Positions 1 through 8,532 are shown, counted from the first letter of the stretch. The stretch is 20,865 nucleotides of DNA from JABFRJ01 sp031409695 (GCA_031409695.1 JANNXS010000131.1:1-20865), one strand, 5' to 3'. Notes: generated from the sequence alone by a model not told the origin. A program made the numbers and translations.

Positions 1-75
1 TTCCAAGTGCTTCGGATAGATCGCAAATAATCTGCGCTTGATCAAACAGACTGAATTTGGCGTCGGGTTCATGCT
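1..75. other. Window-edge sequence that does not continue the giant gene
   Basis: The frame of the giant gene that follows is interrupted by TAA at 28-30 and TGA at 52-54. Sequence resembling its internal repeat begins only at about base 76 (Asp-Tyr-Leu-Asp-Ser-Asp). The first 75 bases therefore do not look like the upstream part of this gene. The reverse strand is open across them in one frame (about 24 residues, including FSLFDQAQIICDLSEALG), but I do not recognise the peptide. The stretch could be an assembly junction, a rearrangement breakpoint or decayed coding sequence. Confidence 0.5.
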
Positions 76-363
76 GACTATCTGGACTCGGATTCCGATG
101 ATGATGGTTTAAGCGATGCTGCCGAACGCGGCACGGCAGGCCCGACAACGACAGCAACGGGCGCTTCATCCTCAACAACTGATGCTGATGGCGATGGTCT
201 GTTTGATGTGTTCGAAGGCGCATCAACCATTGATGGCTTTGATGTCAATGATGACAATCTAACGGGCGCAAACTTTAACCTTTCTGACACCGACAATGAC
301 ACCGCTGCCACTGGAGCGGGCGCTGTGCCGTTGCTGCAGGATCTCGATTTCCGTGACAACAAC
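76..363 (+). repeat. Asp-rich repeat module, copy A
   Basis: This stretch encodes a calcium-binding-type segment (DYLDSDSDDDG, then AERG, DADGDGLFDVFEG, DGFDVND and DLDFRDN) that recurs in the same order at 1705-1980. Copy A continues upstream of the first available start codon at 208, which is the main evidence that the giant gene is truncated at its 5' end. Confidence 0.75.
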
Positions 364-3300
364 GAGCCACCTGTGGCCGTCAATGACGGTCCGGTCACGG
401 TTGTTCCTGGTGTGGCCACCAACATTTCAGTTCTGGCCAATGATACCGATGCTGATGTCGATACGCTGTTGGTAACTGGCGTTGTTGACCCCATCGCTCC
501 ATTGGTTGTTATCCCGCTCACAGTTGGAACGCCTGTAACACTTGCGTCGGGCACGACAGTAACACTGAAGCCTGATGGCACGCTTGATGTGGTTTTGGCG
601 CAAGGCACGAATGCCACAGAATCCCTCCAATACGTCGTTTCCGACGGCATGGGCGGCACAAGTACAGCGACCATTACATTGGCCCGCGATTCGGACGCGG
701 ACGGTGTTGCCAATACAGATGACATCGACGACGACAATGATGGGATAATCGACACTGTTGAAGCGCCTACGCAACCCAGCGGCATTGACAACACTTATTA
801 TGATAGCTTTACGATGCCAACAGCTGGCACTCCGGTGAATTTGGACAGTGGCACAGCAGGTTCAGTGGGTGCGGTTTACCGGGTGGTCGGCGTTGCGCCA
901 AACACCGATCTTCTTGTCACCATTGATGCGATGGCTGGCCTGACTGCGGCGTCTTTCCCAGCCGCAGGCCCGTTCGTCATCTCGACGGACAGTGTTTCAG
1001 GTCTACCCGTTTTGCGATTGAACACAACAACCCTTATGTTCGCGACCCCAGATGACTTTGCGTCCCTGTCGCTGAGTTTTTCCATGGTGGATGCGACGAG
1101 CGGTGACCCCGTTTCCCCTAACTTGGCACTGTCGGTCCTAGACATTGATGGCGCCCCTGCTGGCGGCACTGGCCCATCCAATATCTATGAATCCGTAAGC
1201 ACATCGGGGCATATCGGTTCGGTAGTGGACGCTGCCACAGCTTTGACAGTTACAGGAAGTGGGGGCGTCACCACCGCCACCTCCAACGAAATCACTGTGC
1301 TTGGCACCACATCATCCCCCGGCATCATGGCGACCTTCGGCTACCAAGACGCTACCCGCATTAGTCTCACAGTCAATAAATTCTCAGCGAGTGATTTTAA
1401 CACAAACTTTGCACTCGCCTTCTCTTTCAACACTGCATTGTCCACCAGTTACCCGAATGAAGTGTATACCGCCAACTCACAAGTTCTGTGGAGCCAAGAT
1501 TCCGACGGTGATGGCTTCTATGACCAACTCGATATTGATAGCGACAACGATGGCATCACGGATAACGTCGAAGCGCAATCCACAGCTGGTTACATTGCCC
1601 CAACGGGCGATGGCGTTATCGCTGATACTAATAACGATGGTATGGATGACGTTTATGGTTCAGCTGGTCTTACGCCCGTAAACTCTGACGGCGCAGATGT
1701 TGCAGATTACCTCGACTCGGACTCCGACAATGATGGTTTGCTTGACGTTGCTGAGCGCGGTGATAGTGGCCCAACGACCGCTTCTGGCGGTGATGCCGAC
1801 AATGACGGTTTGTTGGATGTGTTCGAAGGCGCTGGCCTTGGAGCCACCACTGATGGTTTCGATGTAAACGATGAAAACCGCACCGCCACAACGCTCAACC
1901 TTGCTGGCGTCGATACCCTGGCTGCCAATGGCTCAAATGCGATTGCCATAACCAGAGATTTGCTGTTCCGCGATGTGAATGACGCGCCTGTAGCGGCGGT
2001 CGCAATTGTTGATCAATCGGTCGATGAAGATACGGCTTGGAGTTTTATATTCCCAGCGGGAACCTTCACCGATGTTGACAACAGCAGCTTGACTTATAGT
2101 GCGACTTTGGCCTCTGGCGCAGCGTTGCCAATTTGGGTTACATTCAACCCGACCACGCGCACCTTCTCCGGCACGCCGCCATTGAACTTCAACGGCAGCC
2201 TAGACTTCCGCGTCACAGCATCTGACGGTGCCTTGTCCACGTTTGATGATTTCACCCTGACGGTGAATGCAGTCAATGATACGCCTGTTACTGGCTTTGA
2301 TTTTTATTCCATCTTAGAGGACAGTGGGTCCTTCGCGTTTGACCCCCGGACCAATGATGTCGATCCAGACGGCGATCCGCTATCGATTTTCGCCATAAAT
2401 GGCCAAACCTTAGCGTTGGGCGTGTCTGTCGGTGTTACGGGTGGACGTGTCATCCTCCAGGCTGACGGGACGTTGACCTTTACTCCTAATGCCAACTACG
2501 CAGGCACGTCGATCTTCGATTATACAATCATCGACGGCCAGGGTGGCTTCACAAGCCAAACGGCCATGATCGCGGTGAATCAAGTTCCTGATGCGCCGAT
2601 CATCGACCTTAATTCCACACCCACCCTCTCGAGCTATAGCGCTATCGATCTCTCTTCGGCTGCCGGTTGGAGCCTCGAACCGGGCACCGCCATTATCAGT
2701 TCAGTGCTCGAATTGACGGCTGACAACACCACCTCGGCGAGAGCCGTCTATGCTGCCATCCCTAATTTGGATCGCGCAGCGGCAGTTGCCTTTGCTTTCC
2801 GCTTCCAGAGCGATACGGATTTCTCGCAGCTCCGGGTGACACTCGGCGGTGTTGAACTCGCGCAGGTGCTTGGCGGCGGCGTCATTGGCGATGCGATGAT
2901 CAATCCTTATTTGAACGGCGCCTCCGGCAATATCCCCGGCGGCTCCCCCATTCCTGCAAACACTTTGACATATTGGGTCATCAATCTGCCGCCGGGTTCG
3001 ATGCCCCCGACGGGTGATCTCGTCATTGCGATCGAGTCGGACCTTGGTGGCACTTCATCGGATCCTGACACCGGCTGGTTCATCGAACAGATCAGCTTCC
3101 TCGAGCGGCTTGATCCAGACGTCGACCGCGATTTCGCAACCACTTTTGTCACCGGCGGCAGCCCGGTTTCGATTGCCGACATCGATGCCTCAGTTACCGA
3201 CATCGATTCGACGCAAATGACGCAGGCAAGCGTGGTGCTCACCAACGCACAGCTCAATGATGTCTTGACCCCCGGCGTATTGCCGACGGGCATTACCGCT

Positions 3301-6198
3301 GCCGTCGACACCTCGACCCCCGGCGTAATCACCGTGACCTTTACGGGCATTGCGAGCAATGAAGACTACGTCGCTGCGATCAAGGGCGTCACTTTTTCCA
3401 ATCCAGATTTGGTGTCGCCGACTGTCGACCGCATTCTGAGCGTTTCTGTCGTGGATGATTGGGGCGTCAGTTCGAATGTTGCCACATCGACCATTCACGT
3501 CATTCTCGGCAACGTGCCGCCGGTGGGCGTGGCTGATGTGTTCCCGGTCATCGAGGATACCTCGACTGGCGCGGTCAACGTGCTCGGCAACGACACGGAC
3601 ATAAACGGCGATTCACTGACCATCGTCTCAGCCACCATCGATACCAATGGTGATGGCACCGCAGAGCCGCTGGTGCTTGGCACTCCGACAAGTATCACCG
3701 ACATTGGTGGCAACCCGATCGGCACCATCACGGTGACGTCGAACGGCAACGTGACGTTTGTACCCGCGCCGAACTACACCGGCCCGGTGCCGAGCATGAC
3801 CTACACGCCGAACGACGGCACGGTTGATGGCTCACCCGCCACGGTCACTTTTGGGCCGATCACCGACGTCAACGATCTGCCAGTTGCCACGTCAAGCACC
3901 TCGACGGGCAATGAAGACACGCCCATCACCGTCAACCTGACGGGCACGGATGTGGACGGCAGCATTGTCTCGGTGAGCGTCACCACGCTGCCGCCGGTTG
4001 GCGAAGGCGTGTTGTATCTGGCCGACGGCACCACACCTGTGGTCGCGGGTACGGCGCTGACGCCAGCCCAGGCTGCGAGCCTGGTGTTCGTGCCAGCCAC
4101 CAACTTCAACGGTACGGTCACGCTAGCCTTCACGGTCACCGACGATGATGGTGCTGTCTCCGCACCAGCCAACGAAGTGATCACCGTCACCGACGTCAAC
4201 GACGCGCCTGAAGTGATCGATCCCGCGACGGGCCAGCCGGTTGACCCAACAGCCAGCACGCTACCGCCGGTCTCGGCGGTGGATGGCGCGCCACTTACAC
4301 CGTTGTCGGTCGGATCGTTCTTCCGTGATCTGGACACGAGCCAGGGCGCACCCGCGCTCAGCGTCGATATGGCGGCGTTACCGCAAGGTATCGTCTTCGA
4401 CCCGACCATGGGGACGTTTTCTGGAACGCTTGCCGCAGACGCGTCGCAAGGTGGCAATGTGCCAGGCCAGCCCGGCGTCTATCGCGTCAACGTGACGGCC
4501 ACTGACCCACTTGGCGCCAGCGTAACAACTGTAATTGTCTTCACAGTGGGCAATCCGCCGCCGGTGGCTGTTGCCGATGTGGACAGTCTCTCCGAGGACA
4601 CGCCGGCGTTGATCGGCACCGTGCTGGCAAATGATCGTGAGGGTGGCACTGACGGCGATCCGTTGACGGTCGTGTCGGCAACCCAAAACGGCCAGCCCAT
4701 CGGTGTTGGCCAGCCGTTTGTGACCGCTGGCGGCGGTCTGCTGACGCTGCATGCAGACGGCAGTTACACATTTACGCCCGGTACGGCGTACAATGGGTTG
4801 GCTGTCGGCGCGGTTGCCACAGAGACGATTGCCTACACCATCGCGGACGGTAACGGCGGCTTCGCTTCGGCCACACTGACAATCACCATTGTCGGTGCGA
4901 ACGACGGCCCAGTTGTCATCGACCCGTCCAACCCTGGCACACCGGAAAATCCGCGTCCCGCGGTCGATCCGCTGCGTGTTCTGCCACCCGTCACGACAAC
5001 GGACGGCGCAACTCCAGCTGCAGTTGATGTCGGTGCGATTATCAAGGACCCCGATGGGGAACCGCTGATGTTCACGGCAGAGGGGCTGCCACCAGGCCTT
5101 GCGATTGATCCGGCAACAGGTGTGATTGAAGGCACACTGACGGCTGATGCCTCAAAGTCGGGACCATATACCGTAAGGATTACGGCAACCGATCCACAGG
5201 GCGTCACGACGGTGACTGAAGTCGTCTACAATGTCTTCAATCAGCCGCCAGTGGCGGTTGATGACAGTGGCAACGCTGATCAGGGACAACCAACCACGAT
5301 TGCAGTGCTTGCAAATGATCGCGATGGCGGCACGGACTTTGACCCGTTGACTGTCGTGTTTGCTGCAGCAGATCACGGCACCGTCGAGATCAATGCGGAT
5401 GGAACACTGACGTTCACGCCGGATTGGGGTTACGAAGGCGACGACGTCATCCGGTATCGTATCAGTGACGGCAACGGCAGTTTCGCTGACGCTTTGGTTC
5501 GCGTGACTGTGGCAGCCGATCCAGCCGGACGTCTGGCTGAGCCCGTGGCGCCCGACGTTCCACGTGGCCCGACTGTGACAGAGGCGGCGGAGCCAACTGT
5601 CGGCGGCATCGTGCTTGATGCGGTGCGTGCCACCACGGCCGCTGGTTCGACGGCACGCCCGAATGTGCCAGGCATCGTGATTGACACGGTGCGCGAAACA
5701 ACGCGCAATATCGAAACGGGTGCCACCAGTCCGCTCGGCAGTTACGACGTCAAGGGCTTGAGCAGCTTCTCGCTCAAGTTTTCGACCGCTGGGTCCGATC
5801 CAGTGGTTTCCATCGAAACGTTCGTTCGCAAGGGCGTGCTAATCGTGCACCTCGGGACGACGGGCTTCATGGAACGCGACAACGCGGTCGAGTGGAAAGT
5901 CCAACGCGTCGATGGCCGTCCGATCCCAGATTGGCTGCAGTTCGCCGGTCGACGGGTGCTGATGGGAGAACGGGCCGCACACGAAGAGGTCATGGACCTC
6001 CGCTTCACGGCCATCATGCCAGATGGCACAACGATTTCCCGTGAAGTGCGCATCAACGCACCGACGGGAGAGATGCGGCCGCTGAGCCTTGGACAACAAG
6101 GTGCGATGGTGCCCTTTTGGCAGCAAATCAACTCAGAACCGCTGTTGAAGCCAGCGGCAATCGAGGGCCTCGCTCGTCTGCTGCAAGCGGCCGAGTGA
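208..6198 (+). CDS. Giant multidomain Ig/cadherin-like repeat protein, 5' end missing
   Basis: This is a predicted cell-surface or secreted adhesin-like protein. The listed start is GTG at 208, the first usable start codon, but it lies inside a repeat and the frame is open from 55, so the true N-terminus is missing. Counting from 208, Asp-rich segments resembling thrombospondin type 3 calcium-binding repeats lie near residues 161-190, 430-450 and 500-540, with an unrecognised globular region between (190-430). Cadherin/dystroglycan-like and tandem-95-like modules follow at about 601-693, 691-796, 1105-1220 and 1224-1337, recognisable by VNDxP linkers, NED or EDT starts and NDxDxDGDPL motifs. 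An unrecognised beta-rich region covers 797-1105. Two Ig(He_PIG-like)+cadherin-like pairs lie at 1337-1565 and 1570-1774. The last 220 residues form a distinct tail. I see no signal peptide, membrane anchor, LPXTG, autotransporter barrel or RTX nonapeptides. Fold assignments are by motif; function is inferred. Confidence 0.8.
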   Translation: MFEGASTIDGFDVNDDNLTGANFNLSDTDNDTAATGAGAVPLLQDLDFRDNNEPPVAVNDGPVTVVPGVATNISVLANDTDADVDTLLVTGVVDPIAPLVVIPLTVGTPVTLASGTTVTLKPDGTLDVVLAQGTNATESLQYVVSDGMGGTSTATITLARDSDADGVANTDDIDDDNDGIIDTVEAPTQPSGIDNTYYDSFTMPTAGTPVNLDSGTAGSVGAVYRVVGVAPNTDLLVTIDAMAGLTAASFPAAGPFVISTDSVSGLPVLRLNTTTLMFATPDDFASLSLSFSMVDATSGDPVSPNLALSVLDIDGAPAGGTGPSNIYESVSTSGHIGSVVDAATALTVTGSGGVTTATSNEITVLGTTSSPGIMATFGYQDATRISLTVNKFSASDFNTNFALAFSFNTALSTSYPNEVYTANSQVLWSQDSDGDGFYDQLDIDSDNDGITDNVEAQSTAGYIAPTGDGVIADTNNDGMDDVYGSAGLTPVNSDGADVADYLDSDSDNDGLLDVAERGDSGPTTASGGDADNDGLLDVFEGAGLGATTDGFDVNDENRTATTLNLAGVDTLAANGSNAIAITRDLLFRDVNDAPVAAVAIVDQSVDEDTAWSFIFPAGTFTDVDNSSLTYSATLASGAALPIWVTFNPTTRTFSGTPPLNFNGSLDFRVTASDGALSTFDDFTLTVNAVNDTPVTGFDFYSILEDSGSFAFDPRTNDVDPDGDPLSIFAINGQTLALGVSVGVTGGRVILQADGTLTFTPNANYAGTSIFDYTIIDGQGGFTSQTAMIAVNQVPDAPIIDLNSTPTLSSYSAIDLSSAAGWSLEPGTAIISSVLELTADNTTSARAVYAAIPNLDRAAAVAFAFRFQSDTDFSQLRVTLGGVELAQVLGGGVIGDAMINPYLNGASGNIPGGSPIPANTLTYWVINLPPGSMPPTGDLVIAIESDLGGTSSDPDTGWFIEQISFLERLDPDVDRDFATTFVTGGSPVSIADIDASVTDIDSTQMTQASVVLTNAQLNDVLTPGVLPTGITAAVDTSTPGVITVTFTGIASNEDYVAAIKGVTFSNPDLVSPTVDRILSVSVVDDWGVSSNVATSTIHVILGNVPPVGVADVFPVIEDTSTGAVNVLGNDTDINGDSLTIVSATIDTNGDGTAEPLVLGTPTSITDIGGNPIGTITVTSNGNVTFVPAPNYTGPVPSMTYTPNDGTVDGSPATVTFGPITDVNDLPVATSSTSTGNEDTPITVNLTGTDVDGSIVSVSVTTLPPVGEGVLYLADGTTPVVAGTALTPAQAASLVFVPATNFNGTVTLAFTVTDDDGAVSAPANEVITVTDVNDAPEVIDPATGQPVDPTASTLPPVSAVDGAPLTPLSVGSFFRDLDTSQGAPALSVDMAALPQGIVFDPTMGTFSGTLAADASQGGNVPGQPGVYRVNVTATDPLGASVTTVIVFTVGNPPPVAVADVDSLSEDTPALIGTVLANDREGGTDGDPLTVVSATQNGQPIGVGQPFVTAGGGLLTLHADGSYTFTPGTAYNGLAVGAVATETIAYTIADGNGGFASATLTITIVGANDGPVVIDPSNPGTPENPRPAVDPLRVLPPVTTTDGATPAAVDVGAIIKDPDGEPLMFTAEGLPPGLAIDPATGVIEGTLTADASKSGPYTVRITATDPQGVTTVTEVVYNVFNQPPVAVDDSGNADQGQPTTIAVLANDRDGGTDFDPLTVVFAAADHGTVEINADGTLTFTPDWGYEGDDVIRYRISDGNGSFADALVRVTVAADPAGRLAEPVAPDVPRGPTVTEAAEPTVGGIVLDAVRATTAAGSTARPNVPGIVIDTVRETTRNIETGATSPLGSYDVKGLSSFSLKFSTAGSDPVVSIETFVRKGVLIVHLGTTGFMERDNAVEWKVQRVDGRPIPDWLQFAGRRVLMGERAAHEEVMDLRFTAIMPDGTTISREVRINAPTGEMRPLSLGQQGAMVPFWQQINSEPLLKPAAIEGLARLLQAAE
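1705..1980 (+). repeat. Asp-rich repeat module, copy B
   Basis: This is the second copy of the module at 76-363. It shows DYLDSDSDNDG, AERG, DADNDGLLDVFEG, DGFDVND and DLLFRDVND in the same order with similar spacing. It is slightly shorter than copy A. The two have diverged at DNA level, so the duplication is old or diversifying. It falls within the giant-protein frame. Confidence 0.75.
4213..5520 (+). repeat. Two copies of a two-domain Ig + cadherin-like unit
   Basis: Unit 1 starts near 4213 and unit 2 near 4915, a period of about 700 bases. Each unit opens with VIDP, has LPPV a little later, then an Ig-like (He_PIG-type) module with a LPxG..DP.xG...GTL core. Each then has a cadherin-like module with a shared VLANDR.GGTD.DPLTVV block. 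The pair appears to have arisen by duplication of a two-module block within the giant gene. Confidence 0.7.
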
Positions 6199-6258
6199 AG
6201 TCACGTCCTGCCTTTTAGAACGTCGCCGCCAAGCCTCCCTAGCGGCGCGGAGCACGGG

Positions 6259-6293
6259 CCCAGCAAGGTTCATCTTGCTGGGTCTTTGTGTTT
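6259..6293 (+). terminator. Rho-independent terminator after the giant gene
   Basis: A perfect 9-bp stem, CCCAGCAAG (6259-6267) with CTTGCTGGG (6274-6282), encloses a 6-base loop. It is followed directly by a T-rich tract (TCTTTGTGTTT). It lies about 60 bases after the TGA of the giant gene and before the regulator gene, so it should separate the two transcription units. Confidence 0.85.
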
Positions 6294-6393
6294 GCCTGAC
6301 ACTGGCGTCACAACGTTCAAACGTCCCAAGGCAAATGGCTCGGGCCGCACGCGCAGAATTGCCGAAACCTCGATATCTGCGATACAGGTTCCT

Positions 6394-7329
6394 ATGGTCC
6401 AAGATCCCGCGTGGCATCTTTATCGTTCATTGCTTGCAGTCATCCGGGAGGGATCCCTGTCGGCTGCAGCCCGGCGGCTTCAACTGACACAGCCAACTCT
6501 TGGTCGACACATTGAGGAACTTGAGGCCGACCTCGGCAAGGCATTGTTCACGCGTTCACAAACAGGGCTTTTACCAACGCCCTTCGCGCTCAACTTGGTG
6601 CCCTTCGCTGAAGCGATGGAATCGGCAGCGGCGGCTCTGATGCGCACAGCCGAGCAAGGCTCATCGTCCTCAGATGGCACGGTGCGCATTACAGCAAGCG
6701 AGATTATGGGTTCGGAGGTACTGCCGCCGATCCTTTCGGCACTCCAATGCGCCCATCCAAAACTCGTGTTCGAGCTGGTCCTGAGCAACCGCAACGATGA
6801 CCTGCTGCGTCGCGACGCTGACATTGCCGTGCGCATGGTGCGCCCGACACAGGCCGCTCTGGTTGCGCAACGGATCGGCGACATTCAGCTAGGTTTCTAT
6901 GCACATCGCGACTATCTGGCTCGACACGGCGAACCCGATACTCTGCAAGACCTGGCACGCTTTCACGTCATTGGTTTTGACCGGACCGACCAGTCGGCCC
7001 GTGCGATGGTAAAGAATAAGTTGAGCCTTGACCGCCGCCAGTTTTCCTTCCGCTCCGACAGTGACATCGCGCAGGCGGCGGCCCTCCGCGCTGGCCTAGG
7101 CGTCGGCGTCATGCAGGCAGGGATTGCAGCCCGCATGCCGGAACTGGTGCCAGTCCTCCGATCCACCATGGTTTTTTCGCTCGATATCTGGCTTGTTATG
7201 CACGAAGACCAGAGCGGCAATGGTCCCGTCCGGACGGCCTTTGATGGCCTGGCGAACGCTCTGGCAACGTGGGTGCGGACACAACAGAAAGACGCCGTAT
7301 CCATCGGCTGTTGCGGAGGATCTAAATGA
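6394..7329 (+). CDS. LysR-family transcriptional regulator
   Basis: This encodes a DNA-binding regulator of 311 residues, the normal size for the family. The winged helix-turn-helix lies at about residues 9-65, with the classic GSLSAAARRLQLTQPTLGRH core and the LxxLF(T)R wing (residues 47-54). From about residue 96 a periplasmic-binding-like effector domain follows, with TVRITASE and DADIAVRM motifs. The frame is open further upstream to a TTG at 6286, but that lies in the T tract of the preceding terminator. The ATG at 6394, whose product begins MVQDPAWHLYRSL, fits LysR family starts better; the ribosome site is weak. The next gene, on the same strand 31 bases downstream, is an enzyme it may control. 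LysR targets are more often divergent, so that link and the effector are unproven. Confidence 0.9.
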   Translation: MVQDPAWHLYRSLLAVIREGSLSAAARRLQLTQPTLGRHIEELEADLGKALFTRSQTGLLPTPFALNLVPFAEAMESAAAALMRTAEQGSSSSDGTVRITASEIMGSEVLPPILSALQCAHPKLVFELVLSNRNDDLLRRDADIAVRMVRPTQAALVAQRIGDIQLGFYAHRDYLARHGEPDTLQDLARFHVIGFDRTDQSARAMVKNKLSLDRRQFSFRSDSDIAQAAALRAGLGVGVMQAGIAARMPELVPVLRSTMVFSLDIWLVMHEDQSGNGPVRTAFDGLANALATWVRTQQKDAVSIGCCGGSK

Positions 7330-7360
7330 TCATGCGTAAACTCTTACCGAGGATGTCGCT

Positions 7361-8293
7361 GTGCACCGGACCCTGACCGAAAAGGCGACTTTGCCGATTG
7401 ATGGCACAAGCGGGGCACTTGCTGGCCGTGTCTGGCGACCGGACCTCGGCTGCCCCACCGTTGTTGCAATCCGCGCGTCGGGCGTGGTCGACATTTCAGC
7501 AAACGCGCCGACGATGAGTGAACTGGCCGAACAGGACGACCCGGCGGCGGTTCTGCGCGCGGCAACAGGGGAGGCGCTTGGCCCGTTGGCCACGATCCTC
7601 GCCAACACACCTGAGGCAACGCGTGATGCAAGCAAGCCTTGGTTGCTCTCACCCGTTGACCTGCAGGCCGTGAAAGCCGCTGGGGTAACGTTCGCACGCT
7701 CGTTGCTGGAGCGCGTCATTGAAGAACAAGCCAAAGGCGATCCCGAAAAGGCCGCCGCCATCCGCGCTAGTGTCGAGAAACAGCTTGGTGGCGATCTGCG
7801 AAAATTGAAGCCTGGTTCGAAGGAAGCGCTTGAACTTAAAAAGACGCTCATTGCGGCGGGTGCGTGGTCACAATATTTAGAGGTTGGCATTGGTGAAGAT
7901 GCCGAGATCTTCACCAAGGCGCAGCCCCTGTCTTCGGTTGGTCACGGGATGGCGGCCGGCCTCCACCCGCGTTCGACATGGAACAACCCGGAGCCGGAGG
8001 TCGTGCTTGTCGTCTCGTCGACCGGCAAAATTGTTGGCGCGACGCTCGGCAACGACGTGAACTTGCGCGATTTCGAAGGGCGTTCCGCACTGCTGCTGTC
8101 AAAGGCAAAGGACAACAACGCGTCCGCCGCGCTTGGTCCGTTTGTACGGTTTTTCGATCCGAGTTTCACGCTCGACACCGTGCGCGACATGGACGTTCGA
8201 TTGACCGTTGAAGGACCTGACGGGTTCAGGCTCGAGGGCAAGTCATCGATGCGTGAAATTGCACGCGATCCGGCCGATCTCGTACCGAAATGA
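7361..8293 (+). CDS. FAH-family hydrolase/dehydratase, N-terminal ~310 residues (frame split)
   Basis: This is the main part of a fumarylacetoacetate-hydrolase-fold enzyme of the ~390-residue bacterial group acting on 2-keto acids, which includes sugar-acid enzymes such as the XylX 2-keto-3-deoxy-xylonate dehydratase. The exact substrate is not readable here. The GTG start has GAGG 8 bases upstream (7349-7352), and an in-frame stop lies just before at 7337. Family landmarks are WSQYLEVGIG, EIFTK, STWNNPEPEVVLVV and GATLGNDVNLRDFEGRS. The expected metal ligands are Glu211, Glu213 and Asp232. The frame ends in TGA right after DPADLVPK, where relatives continue with a QYPDG region. That continuation is present in the -1 frame from 8290. 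The gene is probably one enzyme interrupted by a frameshift. Confidence 0.85.
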   Translation: MHRTLTEKATLPIDGTSGALAGRVWRPDLGCPTVVAIRASGVVDISANAPTMSELAEQDDPAAVLRAATGEALGPLATILANTPEATRDASKPWLLSPVDLQAVKAAGVTFARSLLERVIEEQAKGDPEKAAAIRASVEKQLGGDLRKLKPGSKEALELKKTLIAAGAWSQYLEVGIGEDAEIFTKAQPLSSVGHGMAAGLHPRSTWNNPEPEVVLVVSSTGKIVGATLGNDVNLRDFEGRSALLLSKAKDNNASAALGPFVRFFDPSFTLDTVRDMDVRLTVEGPDGFRLEGKSSMREIARDPADLVPK

Positions 8294-8532
8294 TCGGTTC
8301 GACGCACCAATATCCAGATGGCGCTGTCCTCTATCTCGGCACCATGTTTGCGCCGAGCGAAGATCGAGGAGCCAAAGGCATGGGCTTTACCCACCATGTT
8401 GGCGATATTGTCACCATCCACGCACCCGAACTCGGCGCACTTACCAACCGGATGGTGCACGCAGGCGACGCCCCGCCTTGGACTTTTGGCATCGGCGCAC
8501 TTATGCGTGCTGTTGCCAAACGCGGAACGTAG
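8290..8532 (+). CDS. FAH-family enzyme, C-terminal ~80 residues in shifted frame
   Basis: The frame begins MIGSTHQYPDGAVLYLGTMF and continues through GMGFTHHVGDIVTIHAPELG to PPWTFGIGALMRAVAKRGT. This matches what I know of the C-terminal end of the same FAH-type enzyme group, including the GTMFAP and PPWTFG segments. It overlaps the upstream frame by ATGA (8290-8293). I see no ribosome-binding site before this ATG, so independent initiation looks unlikely. Either coupled translation, ribosomal slippage or a single-base deletion (real or sequencing) in the A run at 8288-8290 explains the arrangement. One added A would give a continuous protein of about 391 residues. Confidence 0.8.
   Translation: MIGSTHQYPDGAVLYLGTMFAPSEDRGAKGMGFTHHVGDIVTIHAPELGALTNRMVHAGDAPPWTFGIGALMRAVAKRGT

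Noticed and set aside
78..794. Long open frame on the - strand opposite the giant gene (238 residues)
   Set aside because: It is Ser/Val/Ala-rich low-complexity sequence antisense to Asp-rich repeats, with no recognisable domain. The + strand frame has clear modules.
6286..6393. Upstream TTG start for the LysR regulator
   Set aside because: It lies in the T tract of the preceding terminator, and the added 36 residues do not resemble a LysR N-terminus.
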